Shown: positions 26,901 to 35,589, counted from the stretch's first letter. The stretch is 64,000 nt of DNA from Flectobacillus longus (GCF_030056705.1 NZ_JASHIC010000038.1:1-64000), one strand, 5' to 3'. Notes: generated by a model not told the origin, from the letters alone. Translations and numbers: made by a program.

Positions 26901-27837
26901 CCGTTGAAAAATTAGCAGATAACGCCGTTTGAACAATATAATAATCTGCTGTAACTACAGGTTTCCAGTCGATGACAGCATGACTTTGAAAGTTGTAATT
27001 AGCAGATAATAAAGGACTTTCTGGCTTGGAAGTCGCTGAAGGAAGATTATCCTTGGCATATTGCTGGATAACCGAGCGACAAAGTTCATGAAAAGTGGAA
27101 AGTCTTGGCCCACAATAACTCATAATCGTTCCCGCCGTAGTGTTCAGCGCGCCATCATAGCATGAGCCTTCTGAAGGAGTACAATAATCCAAAGGGCCTT
27201 CGGGCCATTCACAACTTTGGGTGTGCGGAACCCCAAAAGTATGCGCCAACTCATGCGCCACCGTTCCGAGCCCAGCCTGTCCCCATGGTACCACGCATTC
27301 GGTACCACCCAAATAGGCAATCCCAGCAGCGCCCTGCAAGCTTTTTGAAGTTATAAAAAGCGCTTTATCAAACTGCGTAGCTATAGTTCTAAACTCATTT
27401 TGGTAGTTCCAAGTAGAATTGAATAAACCCAGCAAATCATAAATATTGCGATTGCCTCGATATGGATCTTTCTGAGCATCTTTCCAGATATGGATAACGG
27501 TAGGGACTAGCCGAACATTCATCTCTTTTTCATAGACCTTTGATACCTGCGAGATGGCATTTAGCACCTCTCTTTTGATATAAACTGAATCTGAGTCAAA
27601 CTTTTCAAAAGTTTCAGAGTCAATCTCTATCGCAAGACGACAAATCCAAGGACCACTTTGAGTAGTTCGGGAAGCTTTGGAAGCTAGTATAAATTTTTGG
27701 GCATTTCTTACTCTACTTAGGGCATCAGCAGACATTTGAGAGTCATTTACTCCACAAGTGGGAGTCTCCTGAGTTTGTTGGGCAAATAAGAAAGGCGCAA
27801 ACAATAGCAAATAAACAATGAGCGGTAGTTTATTCAT
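23926..27837 (-). CDS. Secreted reprolysin-like metalloprotease with FN3/Ig-like repeats and T9SS sorting domain
   Basis: 1303 residues. A signal peptide (KLPLIVYLLLFAPFLFAQ) is followed by a zinc protease domain with the extended motif HELAHTFGVPH near residue 193 (HExxHxxGxxH) and a Met-turn in MSYCG near 239, matching M12B/reprolysin-like enzymes. Fibronectin-like modules follow (about 270-450), then a central region with WxN/WFQYP-type repeats that may be a propeller. Next come Ig/PKD-like modules with paired cysteines (about 930-1215), each carrying YQWSGPNGF-like text. The last 75 residues (AFPNPAKDVVTL...LVDMLGNIV...GVYLVWF) are a type A T9SS C-terminal sorting domain, so the protein is exported through type IX secretion. 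Monocistronic. Confidence 0.9.
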   Translation of the reverse strand: MNKLPLIVYLLLFAPFLFAQQTQETPTCGVNDSQMSADALSRVRNAQKFILASKASRTTQSGPWICRLAIEIDSETFEKFDSDSVYIKREVLNAISQVSKVYEKEMNVRLVPTVIHIWKDAQKDPYRGNRNIYDLLGLFNSTWNYQNEFRTIATQFDKALFITSKSLQGAAGIAYLGGTECVVPWGQAGLGTVAHELAHTFGVPHTQSCEWPEGPLDYCTPSEGSCYDGALNTTAGTIMSYCGPRLSTFHELCRSVIQQYAKDNLPSATSKPESPLLSANYNFQSHAVIDWKPVVTADYYIVQTALSANFSTVQKTDTVNKSVWSSALLRMGQNYLRIKACNSIGCSDWSNAVWNVPTEAVLPPFAKYPLTSTANLSTNFTLTYTSVPNASAYEVQVAALSDTDFKNPIFQTSSSSTSVLTKMNYYANQLKWRVRSVVGTTKSVWSEVQYVLVSNPNNYISTNYLTENSSLKVLEYSGNYINNQSVIKLTIATDSSFKKILCTKSAQNIAAKSTYTYSFWLDSLQSNQTYFVKVEELYNEPEYLLNIPSGVVSTTKTSFVYKGLSQGTQVAYFGKDNNPDLANSINAVEIRENEIVAQNARGIFTIQVNNLQIKTFDHANTTGAIGNQNYGLSLSGGDPTIKTIQLLGKRLLPSSSLVYALRKLDPVAGKMLSSVELSNPDNISPSKFDYANQLFYGYSDVKGASVFGKIEKDSLKTLFTYKSTESNVYFQTPVWSQNSMWVEVYKYNSQSRELWQYDLTSKQIKTFTKAELPQLSNAINQTFMDSKGVLWVLQNGRVLRYSEGAWEIQNYASFLKPTYIAEDAQRNIYVYDSGNIFKYADQTWSKTGNIVLNTTGLSKMLADVKGNIWFQYPNFLIRYNTCSGAPNQPKLTAQSPSIEYGQQVQLTAQGCAQVTWSWSNKIEGSQQKTSTSATLMVNPTVTTTYSATCENSGCTSLPSNTTVNVIPIVKFQSSGIQTVCASDSIKLEAKVFGEIANSESFVMQVKLANGASQTIKPIKQELIGTQTYRITDLSQRFGTGVFQVSLRGLTTGLLSKDTLTGKIASLPAVSAMGDTTCAGEPAQISVRGGSTYQWSGPNGFSSSNSSIVFSKTQTENSGTYLIKVTDDNGCTNTTKTVLLVKPSPKIEATFNEDIINHTLTLSASGGVNYLWQGPNQFTSTNAKPIIENVTAAYNGTYTVRAWGGNSCTNYAQLKVALAMPLGFEGEINQSLSAFPNPAKDVVTLKSTLQGEVDVKLVDMLGNIVFECSFRESTKVSTADLNRGVYLVWFQSNKDRVSQKLILE

Positions 27838-28655
27838 AATTGTATTACCTCGACGGATTAAGTTAATTCTGACTATGCCATTGCGTTATGGCATTGTGAT
27901 TCTAGTATTGGCGGATGCTGGAATGTCCAGATTTCGTCAAACTAACTTAAAGTAGTGTAGAATGGGAAAGTCAAACTTTGCCCCAAGCAAATCGAGGTAT
28001 TTTAGATACAGATAGAAATTTTGTTGCAGAAAATTTCTAGTACTTATATCCAGTCATGACCAGAACCTGTGCTTGGCGGGCTAAAGGTTTGGATTCCTGT
28101 TGACAATACAAATAGGGTAAATTTTCCTATGCGGGGAGAAATTATCCATACTTGTAATGTTGTTTTCAATTAGAAAAAAGCCGTTTGCGTTACGTATATT
28201 TTCTAGAGTAAAAATCCCGCATTTTTTATGCCAAAAATCCATCCATCAACCAAATAGGTCTATTATTCTTGGATAACTACAAAATAATTAAATCGTGATG
28301 CTCATATTTCGGATAATAAAATAGTTCGTCTCTGTAAAATATTCTTCATTTAGCTGAATTGGCTTATTTACAAAGTTTTTGGACATAAAAAAAGTCGGTA
28401 CTTTTAACAATACCGACTGTGTGTTTTAAAGTATGAAACTGTTTAAACTTTTGTAAAATTGCTGGCGTAAGCAATGAATTTATACTGTTTGTGCGAAGCG
28501 AGGTGGTACGCCACTCCGATTATAAATTCTTGATTTTTTTGCGGCCGCCGCTGCGGTTACTTTTTGTATCAAGGCGGGAACACCTAGTTAAAAAGTAAGA
28601 CGAAGAATTAATCAATAAAATATGTCTTTTGAAAAATTCAAATAGCTTTATTCTC
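27838..28655. other. Long intergenic region without a recognisable gene
   Basis: About 820 nt. I see no credible ORF. It holds the terminator at 28386-28418, a GAATTTATA / TATAAATTC hairpin with an inner GTGG/CCAC pair near 28470-28530, and a GCGGCCGCCGC-containing segment with TTACTTTT / AAAAGTAA arms near 28540-28590. Confidence 0.5.
28386..28418 (-). terminator. Rho-independent terminator (minus strand)
   Basis: A perfect 8-bp stem AGTCGGTA / TACCGACT with a 10-nt loop. The A-run at 28387-28392 is a T-run for minus-strand transcripts. It lies about 240 nt beyond the SGNH gene's stop. Confidence 0.65.
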
Positions 28656-29477
28656 TTACTTCATCAATTTCCAAAGCCTTTTGGCTATGATCTCGTAGCC
28701 TTTATCGGAAGGATGTAGTCCATCATAAGTCATCGCAATGGACTCGACTGGATATGGATATTCGTCTTTTTCAGGATTAAAAGGCACATCGATAAAATCT
28801 GGGAACTGATAATTTTTGTATTCCCCCGTTTGTGGATCTTTGAGTCTTTTGAAATTTACTAGAGTTTTGTGTGCTAGTTTTTTCTCATGATACAAATCTA
28901 GCGATTTGTATCCCTCCTTTTTCGCAATAGCCTTAACTGCCTCCGCAAAAGCTTCCAATTGCTGATTATTTTTGGCACGATATGAGCCGAAAGCATTATT
29001 TTTAGGATTAGCGATATACACAAAATCAACCCTTTGCATTGGCGTAATCAAGACAACTTTTGCTTCAGGGTTTAGTTTTTTTAAGTAGTCTACAATAATT
29101 CGGTATGCCCCAAAGAAAGTATTATAACCTGTGCTGTTTTCATAGTCTTGTATCGAGCCAATAGGCTTACCTTGCCACCAGTCGTTGGTACCCAAAAAAA
29201 CGGTGTAAACATCCGCTTTTACGATGTTCAAGGTTTCTATTTTCTCCGCAATCTTCACAGCCGTCCAGCCATTATGACCTTGATTGATAAAGTTGAGTTC
29301 AGGATGCTCTTGTGTAATAAGAGTCATATATCCCTTTGTAATGCGATTGCCTGTCTGCTCGGGATGATCGTTGAGATAAGTAATCGAATCACCAATAGCC
29401 ACCCATTGACGTTTTTCGGGCGCAAAGGACATTAAAATAAAGAAGAGTAATAAGAGAGGTAAGAGTTTTGTTTTCAT
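28656..29477 (-). CDS. Secreted SGNH/GDSL hydrolase
   Basis: 273 residues with a signal peptide (MKTKLLPLLLLFFILMSFA). SGNH blocks: AIGDSIT (Ser), INQGHNGW (Gly), FLGTNDWW (Asn) and YDGLHPSDKG (Asp/His). An esterase acting on acylated glycans or lipids in the periplasm. It is a distant paralogue of the gene at 7267-7935 but longer, with extra loops between blocks. Single gene. It ends next to the cassette-like region that starts about 29640. Confidence 0.88.
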   Translation of the reverse strand: MKTKLLPLLLLFFILMSFAPEKRQWVAIGDSITYLNDHPEQTGNRITKGYMTLITQEHPELNFINQGHNGWTAVKIAEKIETLNIVKADVYTVFLGTNDWWQGKPIGSIQDYENSTGYNTFFGAYRIIVDYLKKLNPEAKVVLITPMQRVDFVYIANPKNNAFGSYRAKNNQQLEAFAEAVKAIAKKEGYKSLDLYHEKKLAHKTLVNFKRLKDPQTGEYKNYQFPDFIDVPFNPEKDEYPYPVESIAMTYDGLHPSDKGYEIIAKRLWKLMK

Positions 29478-29639
29478 AATGATCGTTTTTGTCTAAAAGC
29501 GAAAAGTCATATTTATCTAACCAAAAACATCAGACGTATATCTGTTAACGAAAGGACTTCTAAGAAGATAAGGTCTATTGACTTTGGTTAATAAAATTCA
29601 AAAATAACCCTAAAAATTTCCATTTCTTATTTTTCGGTA

Positions 29640-29650
29640 GTTAGCCGCAG
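29640..29650 (+). other. Candidate left boundary of the cassette array (GTTAGCCGCAG)
   Basis: GTTAGCCGCAG resembles the core that ends each attC-like hairpin downstream (GTTAGCTGCAA at 34256, CTTAGCGGTCA at 33349). It lies 185 nt before the first cassette gene. No hairpin arms are seen to its left, so it could be a host insertion site. Confidence 0.35.
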
Positions 29651-29824
29651 TTAAATTCCATTAAATTGCAAGTTCACTTTTCTGTGGGCAAAAGAAAAAT
29701 TGAGAGCACTATCTCTGCGTGCTTTCGATCAGTTAAATGGTTGGGATTTGTAGCAAAAAAAGTACAACAAGTATGGTACAGCAGTATTTTCGTATATTTA
29801 GGAGTTAGTAGCAATTATAAAGAC

Positions 29825-32800
29825 ATGAACCAAGAATATCAACTTTACAGAGTTTCACAATTACTTTCTCGATTTAGAGAACAAGTAAAAATATTGAATT
29901 CAAATGGGGAATTTAGCATCAATATCCACGCTGAAAACATTTTAATAAATGTTTTAAATAAAATTTATGACTGTAATCTGGAAAATGTCAATTATGTTGA
30001 AGGTAAAACCTATCCAAGTATTGACTTAAGAGATAAAGTTAAAAGAATTGCGTTTCAAGTTACATCTACTGCTAACCTAGAAAAAGTTAAACATACATTA
30101 GCTAAATTTATTGAGAATGATCTTTATAAAGGATTTGATAGTGTTTATATTTTGATTATAACTGAGAAGCAAAAAAAATATGACCAAACTAAAATCGATA
30201 AGGTAATAGATGGTAAAATCACATTTAATGTGAAAAACATAATAGACCGAACTGATTTATATGCAGAATTAAATAAACAAAACGACCTTGATAAAATCAA
30301 CTCTGTTTGCGAATTATTGGAAAAACAATTTTCCGATAATAAACCAGAACTCGATAAATGGGATTTATATTGTAAAGGATTAAACGAATATGATTTATTC
30401 ATTCACAATTACTACAAATTTTTAGATATTAAAGGCTTTTCACCTAAAATTAACAACACTCAAGTAAAAATTAATCTAGAAAACATTTATGTTCCTTTAG
30501 AGCTAAAAATCGAAAGTGAAATCGGAAAAACAAATGATGAACTTCAAAAGGGAAAAAAAGAAATAATATTTACCTTAGAAAATGCACTTAATGATTTTAA
30601 CAAATTAGTAGTTTTAGGAGATCCTGGCTCTGGAAAATCAACAATTTTAAAACATTTAGCCTATAATATTTGCACAAATAGGCCTACAGATAGTCAATTT
30701 AGCGACTTAGTTCCTGTCATAATTAAAGGTAGTGAATTTGCAAAGTATGTTTCAACAACAGCAAAAAACCTCTCAGAATATATCATTGATCAAATTGATA
30801 AAAAATATGAGTTGTTGTTTACTCAAAAACTTGAAAGTAATCAATTACTTGTCTTAGTTGATGGAGTAGATGAGATAAATGTAACAAGCCTTCGCCATAC
30901 TGTAGTAAATCGAATTAATGCTTTTATAGCTCAATACACTGATACAAAAATTATCGTATCCTCCAGAATTGTTGGATATAAAGAAACTAGATTAAACGGT
31001 TACTTCAACCATCTCGAGGTAATGAAATTTGGCGAAAAGCAGATTAGGCAATTTATCACCAATTGGTATTTATCGGTAGTATCAAATTCTGATAATGATT
31101 TGGAAAAAGCAAAACAAAACGCAAACGAACTTTATAATTCAATAAGACAAAATAAATCAGTTTTGAATATGGCAAGTAACCCGTTACTTGTTACAATTAT
31201 TACACTTATACACTACCAAAGTGGAACATTACCTGAAAGAAGAGCCTCTCTGTACGATATTGCCACATCAACTTTTCTGGAAAATTGGGTTCGTCAAAGG
31301 GAATCACAAAGAAACTCAAATTTTGACAAAGAAACACTTATTGCCATTCTTGCTCCAATTTCATATCATATTCATCAGAATTTTACAACAGGTTTAATTA
31401 CAGAAAGTGAATTAAAAACACTTTTCCAAAAAGAATATAGAAATGTTTATCCTTACCAAAAACCAAGAGAAGAAGCTCAAGATTTGAAAGACATTATTGA
31501 CTTTCTAAGGGAAGATGCTGGTTTTCTATTTGAAAAGGGTTTAAACGAAAATGGAGAATCGATGTTTGGATTTGTTCATCAAACATTCCAAGAATACTTT
31601 ACAGCACTTGAATTTAAAACACGATGGAAAGAAGGATGTCATAAGGCCAATTTTGAAGAGTATGTTTTTAATTCAGCTTGGAGTGAAGTAATTAAACTAA
31701 CAGCATCACTATTTAAGTTTAGTGAACAAAGTCGTTTGGGAAGGCAGTACGCCACTAATTTTGTAAAGGATATTCTGGCCGTTAATGATATAATTCCTGA
31801 AATGTATCGACCTCTCAAAATAGTTCTTCAAATACTTAAAGATGATACAGAAATTGAGTTTCCATTTTTCATTGAAATAATTGATAAAATATTCAATGAA
31901 ATATTAACTCATCCGGAACGAAGTTATTCAGAAAAAAATGATCATTATAGAGAAGTGTATAGATTCAAACACTTTATTGAAACACTAATTGAAACTAAGA
32001 CTTATCAAAATTATATTATTGAACGAATAATTAAAGAAATCAATAACGAAACTATATCAACTACTTTGAGATTCAACTTAGTGCAAATATTAATGCATAA
32101 AGCAGAAGTGCCTATTGTTTATGAGGAATTGATTAAAATACTAAAATCTGATAATACAAAATTAAAAGAACTACTATTCAATTACAATGTAGTAATGCCT
32201 GTTTCGAAAATTGTTTTTTCTTCAGAGTTTCGAGATGAGATTGTAATTTATATAAACTCAGCTGAATATCTAAAGGAATATGATGGGCGTATACCAACTC
32301 AATATCATTGTGCTTTTGAATCAATAAAAAAAGGTGATTTTGAGTCTTACATCAAAAGTAGAACCTCAGATGATTACTTAAAAAAAATAAAGGAGGAAAA
32401 ACTTCTTTCAATTAGACAAATTCAAAATGAAAAAATGCGAATTGATTTTATAAACTTTAATGTTTTTTCGATTGGCATGAGTGATATTGATGACTTGAAA
32501 GAATTTGTCAAAGTTTTAAAGCAAGAATATAAAGGTTTAAAATTACCAAAAATAGAAAATCGAATAAAAGAACTTGTAGAATTTAAATCTTTCGGCTTAG
32601 AAGAATATGAAATATTCAACTTCAAAGGAACAAAAATATATTTAAAGAAAGATGACACCTCAAAGCTAGCACTAATCAAAGATGAAAAAGTTAATTTCAT
32701 TACTTTCCCACTGAATGAAAAGGACTTAAATAAGTATTTCTTAGATGAAACTGAGTCTTATCTTAAATTTCTAGATTTACTGATGCCAATAATATTAAAA

Positions 32801-33214
32801 TCGAAAACTGAATTTGCGATTGATAATTATGAAACACTCCTAAATTTTATTAAGTATCAAAACACTATACACTGGCATACAACAATAGACACAGGTAATG
32901 TTTTAAACTTTGCATTGAAAATTCTATTTAATACTCCTACCGTAGATTCTAAAAAGCTACTTCAATGGATAAAAAATCAAAGGGAAGTTCGTTACAGAAA
33001 ATTTGAATTAGAAGAAGATTTTGATAAACAAAAATTCATTTCAGAAGTCACAACCTCAAAATTAGACTTATTCGAAAAGTTATATTTAATATACCTTGTT
33101 GGAGAAAAATCAGATTATGATAACTTAATATTGCCGACAATTGAAAGCATGAAAAAGGCAAAATCTGAAAAGAGAAAAAATGAAATAAGAGATATATTGT
33201 ATGAAGTTTTATGA
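29825..33214 (+). CDS. SMEK-domain NACHT NTPase (NLR-like, probable anti-phage defence)
   Basis: 1129 residues from the ATG at 29825, preferred because homology-like sequence starts at MNQEYQLY; the open frame reaches 29666. Residues 1-170 match the SMEK domain: INIHAENILINVL, an Asp in SIDLRD and FQVTS resemble a restriction-endonuclease-like core. A NACHT NTPase follows: Walker A LGDPGSGKST near residue 265, Walker B LLVLVDGVDEI near 346, a sensor-like IIVSSRIVGY, and the helical FVHQTFQEYFTA segment near 583. The last 500 residues are helix-rich, Lys/Glu-rich and unassigned, probably the target sensor. SMEK-NACHT proteins are known or predicted conflict-system components; infection sensing leading to nuclease or abortive action is an inference. 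The gene is very AT-rich and lies in a cassette-like array. Confidence 0.88.
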   Translation: MNQEYQLYRVSQLLSRFREQVKILNSNGEFSINIHAENILINVLNKIYDCNLENVNYVEGKTYPSIDLRDKVKRIAFQVTSTANLEKVKHTLAKFIENDLYKGFDSVYILIITEKQKKYDQTKIDKVIDGKITFNVKNIIDRTDLYAELNKQNDLDKINSVCELLEKQFSDNKPELDKWDLYCKGLNEYDLFIHNYYKFLDIKGFSPKINNTQVKINLENIYVPLELKIESEIGKTNDELQKGKKEIIFTLENALNDFNKLVVLGDPGSGKSTILKHLAYNICTNRPTDSQFSDLVPVIIKGSEFAKYVSTTAKNLSEYIIDQIDKKYELLFTQKLESNQLLVLVDGVDEINVTSLRHTVVNRINAFIAQYTDTKIIVSSRIVGYKETRLNGYFNHLEVMKFGEKQIRQFITNWYLSVVSNSDNDLEKAKQNANELYNSIRQNKSVLNMASNPLLVTIITLIHYQSGTLPERRASLYDIATSTFLENWVRQRESQRNSNFDKETLIAILAPISYHIHQNFTTGLITESELKTLFQKEYRNVYPYQKPREEAQDLKDIIDFLREDAGFLFEKGLNENGESMFGFVHQTFQEYFTALEFKTRWKEGCHKANFEEYVFNSAWSEVIKLTASLFKFSEQSRLGRQYATNFVKDILAVNDIIPEMYRPLKIVLQILKDDTEIEFPFFIEIIDKIFNEILTHPERSYSEKNDHYREVYRFKHFIETLIETKTYQNYIIERIIKEINNETISTTLRFNLVQILMHKAEVPIVYEELIKILKSDNTKLKELLFNYNVVMPVSKIVFSSEFRDEIVIYINSAEYLKEYDGRIPTQYHCAFESIKKGDFESYIKSRTSDDYLKKIKEEKLLSIRQIQNEKMRIDFINFNVFSIGMSDIDDLKEFVKVLKQEYKGLKLPKIENRIKELVEFKSFGLEEYEIFNFKGTKIYLKKDDTSKLALIKDEKVNFITFPLNEKDLNKYFLDETESYLKFLDLLMPIILKSKTEFAIDNYETLLNFIKYQNTIHWHTTIDTGNVLNFALKILFNTPTVDSKKLLQWIKNQREVRYRKFELEEDFDKQKFISEVTTSKLDLFEKLYLIYLVGEKSDYDNLILPTIESMKKAKSEKRKNEIRDILYEVL

Positions 33215-33216
33215 AA

Positions 33217-33353
33217 TAACTTCCGCCAACAGCAGTTTGGCAAAATGGCGAGTTCAGTACTAAATTCAACAGTAGTTCTTCGATTGAACTTTTGTACAAA
33301 ACTGAACATTTGTGCTCCGAAATTCGCCACTGCGCTAAGCTGCGAAACCTTAG
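33217..33353 (+). repeat. attC-like hairpin A
   Basis: Begins just past the NACHT stop. Imperfect 23-nt arms (33232-33254 and 33321-33343, about six mismatches) pair GCAGTTTGGC...TGGCGAGTT with AATTCGCCAC...AAGCTGC. The loop carries GAACATTTGTGCTCCGAAAT. A TAAC near 33217 and CTTAGCGG at 33349 bound it. The same architecture recurs after the next two genes. Confidence 0.65.
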
Positions 33354-33373
33354 CGGTCAGCTTACCAAATTAT

Positions 33374-33874
33374 ATGATAGAACAAGTTTTAAAATACGAC
33401 TTTCCCAAAAACAATCCCGACCCCTTTGACGAAAGTTTTGAAGGTGGTTATTTTGCATCTGCTAATGGATTTTCAAATCTAAGTGATAACCTAATAGACT
33501 TTTCGTTTGACCAATGTGGCAAACATATACCCATGGGCTATAAAACCTTATTAATTTGTTACAGAATTGCCCTGATTAGAAACGGAGTTGTTGTAAAGAG
33601 TTGGGAGTTACCAGAAAGCTTAATAATTAAAGCTGACTCTTTTAATGGTAAATATCTACTTCAGACAAATTCTAAGAATAAAGTTTTTGTTGCTTATTGG
33701 AATAGACATATTGAAACAGCAACAGTACTTAAACCATTTGCTCAGGACGGAAGTTTAAAATCAATGCTTTGGGACGATAAAGCATCTTGTTTAAGTCACG
33801 GAACCTTAATGTCTTGTCAAATCCCTAAAGACTATTTGGTATCAGTGTTAATTGAACACGAAAGTTGGCATTAA
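33374..33874 (+). CDS. Cassette gene, unknown 166-aa protein
   Basis: 166 residues from the ATG at 33374; the open frame reaches 33245, but that stretch is the attC-like hairpin. Mixed alpha/beta, no signal peptide or transmembrane helix. Acidic N-terminus with PDPFDESFEGGYF, a YKTLLICYRIALIRNGVV strand pair, cysteines at several positions and WDDKASCLSHGTLMSC near the end. I recognise no family. It is bracketed by two hairpins of the same family, so it is a self-contained cassette. Function unknown. Confidence 0.7.
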   Translation: MIEQVLKYDFPKNNPDPFDESFEGGYFASANGFSNLSDNLIDFSFDQCGKHIPMGYKTLLICYRIALIRNGVVVKSWELPESLIIKADSFNGKYLLQTNSKNKVFVAYWNRHIETATVLKPFAQDGSLKSMLWDDKASCLSHGTLMSCQIPKDYLVSVLIEHESWH

Positions 33875-33949
33875 AGCCAGCCTATAACACACGTAGCTAT
33901 CTCACAATATATTTTCACTAAAAACTCTCCTACAGCATACACTTCCAAA

Positions 33950-33986
33950 CCTCTTTTAAAGCCATTTAAAGGAGGTATATTTTTTT
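33950..33986 (+). terminator. Rho-independent terminator
   Basis: CCTCTTTTAAA pairs with TTTAAAGGAGG (one mismatch) around a GCCA-type loop and is followed by TATATTTTTTT. It ends transcription of the 166-aa gene inside the long spacer 33875-34322, before hairpin B. Nothing else is seen in that spacer. Confidence 0.8.
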
Positions 33987-34139
33987 AGTTGTCAGAGAAT
34001 AATCATAAAGACTTACCAAGCTATCTAGATTGACTGGGCAATACATTTTTAGGCAATTTTCCAAGGCAAAATTAAAGGTTCTCAACAAGGTGGAAGTCTA
34101 TTGTTATTTCTATATATTTAAGTTGTGCAACAGGCACTG

Positions 34140-34260
34140 CGGTTTTGCGTAATGGTGGGTTGGCGTGCAAACTTGGTATATTGTGTTTTTATTCAAGTTC
34201 AGCGCTGGTTGACAATTTTATGCTCCTAAACCCGCCACATCGCTAAGACGTTTCCGTTAG
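34140..34260 (+). repeat. attC-like hairpin B
   Basis: Arms 34140-34161 (CGGTTTTGCG...GGTGGGTT) and 34229-34250 (AACCCGCCACATCGCTAAG...) pair with about seven mismatches. The loop-side block is ATGCTCCTAAACCCGCCAC. The core GTTAG is at 34256-34260. CCTATAACAC at 33881, just after the previous stop, could be the opposite end of the site. Confidence 0.65.
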
Positions 34261-34322
34261 CTGCAACCATTGGCGACAACGACGCAACATTGATACAAAC
34301 TAAAAATACTGACAGAAATAAA

Positions 34323-35432
34323 ATGGCAAAACTCAGAAATCCAATATTCTCTTTACTGTTGGTATCAATATTTCTCACATCTTGTAACGGACAGCCAAAA
34401 ACAGAACAGTCAAATGAAACTGTTGTTAAACAACAATCATTTACAAGTAAAAAAAACAAGCTAACAAAAACACAAGGATCAAATGAATATCAAGGCATTT
34501 CGTGCGGTTTGGAAGACAAAAAAGGAAATATTTGGTTTGCAACAGGTACAGAAGGTGTTTTTTGTTTTGACGGAAAATCATTTATCCAATTTACCGAAAA
34601 AGATGGTTTGAATAGTAATTCCATTCGTTCGATATTAGAAGACAGAAAAGGCAACATTTGGTTCGCAACCAATAAGGGTATTTGTTACTATAATGGAAAG
34701 ACATTTCAACAAATATCAAACTCATTAAATGTAAATTATCAATCCTTTAATTTTGCAAGTCCCAATCCACCTTTGATAAATGATGTTTACAGCATTATGC
34801 AGGATAAAAAAGGAATACTTTGGTTTGGTACGGTAGACGGTGTTGTTTGCTACGATGGGAATAACTTCACTCGTTTTTTAGATAATCATATTATAGTCAA
34901 TGATAGTAACCTTACATTAAAAAGTATGCAATGTATGTTTGAAGATAAAATTGGGAACCTTTGGTTTGGCTCAGGACCAATGGCATTTGAAGGCATCGCT
35001 TTTTTTGATGGAAAAACTTTAACCAAATTCAAACCACAAAACGAAACTTGGGTACGTAAAATAACTGAAGACAGGAATGGAACTTTGTTATTTAACACCA
35101 GGCATTTTGGTATGATTACTTATAATGGAAAAACATTTTCAGATTATACTCAACCTCAAAATTTGAGACGAGAATTACTACAAACTATGTTGGCAGATAG
35201 CAAAGGAAATATTTGGTATGGTTCTGATTATACCAATGACCGTGACATAACCACAGGCGGTCTTTGGAAATTTGACGGAAAATCAATTAATGAATTTACA
35301 AAGAAAGATGGATTAAGTAACACATCCGTAACCTTAATTTTAGAAAGTAAAAATGGTACTATTTGGGTAGGAACTCGAAATTGTGGACTATATCGCTACA
35401 ATGGACAAACATTTGAAACTTTTTCAGAATAA
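34323..35432 (+). CDS. Two-component-regulator-type propeller lipoprotein
   Basis: 369 residues from the ATG at 34323, which gives a lipoprotein signal (KLRNPIFSLLLVSIFLTSC); 11 more codons are open upstream. The mature protein is made of repeated blades of the type GNIWFATGTEGVFCFDGKSF (about 45 residues each, seven or so), matching the reg_prop ligand-binding propeller found in HTCS sensors. There is no kinase, REC or DNA-binding domain. It is therefore a stand-alone, lipid-anchored propeller, perhaps a ligand binder or decoy. It sits between attC-like hairpins B and C, as a cassette. Confidence 0.82.
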   Translation: MAKLRNPIFSLLLVSIFLTSCNGQPKTEQSNETVVKQQSFTSKKNKLTKTQGSNEYQGISCGLEDKKGNIWFATGTEGVFCFDGKSFIQFTEKDGLNSNSIRSILEDRKGNIWFATNKGICYYNGKTFQQISNSLNVNYQSFNFASPNPPLINDVYSIMQDKKGILWFGTVDGVVCYDGNNFTRFLDNHIIVNDSNLTLKSMQCMFEDKIGNLWFGSGPMAFEGIAFFDGKTLTKFKPQNETWVRKITEDRNGTLLFNTRHFGMITYNGKTFSDYTQPQNLRRELLQTMLADSKGNIWYGSDYTNDRDITTGGLWKFDGKSINEFTKKDGLSNTSVTLILESKNGTIWVGTRNCGLYRYNGQTFETFSE

Positions 35433-35468
35433 TCACAAATGAATTGAAAAGTATGGCAGTAGCTAAGA

Positions 35469-35589
35469 AGGGTTTGCCCAAATGGTGACAGAAGTTCTAA
35501 ATTGAACATTTGGAATTCTAATAAACTATTGTAATAAATTTGAACTTCGGTGCTTGAAATCCACCACTTCGGCAAGCCCTATTCGTTAG
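35469..35589 (+). repeat. attC-like hairpin C
   Basis: The best-preserved arms: AGGGTTTGCCCAAATGGTG (35469-35487) against CACCACTTCGGCAAGCCCT (35562-35580), four mismatches over 19 nt. The loop-side block is TTCGGTGCTTGAAATCCACCAC. The core GTTAG is at 35585-35589. Confidence 0.68.

Noticed and set aside
23926-27837. Treating the metalloprotease as a toxin of a secretion-based conflict system
   Set aside because: No immunity gene or polymorphic C-terminus; the C-terminus is a T9SS sorting domain, so it is a secreted protease.
29666-29824. N-terminal extension of the NACHT protein
   Set aside because: The frame is open but the sequence before the ATG at 29825 is unlike the SMEK domain start and overlaps the proposed cassette boundary.
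33245-33373. N-terminal extension of the 166-aa cassette protein
   Set aside because: It would translate the attC-like hairpin, and a good ATG lies at 33374.
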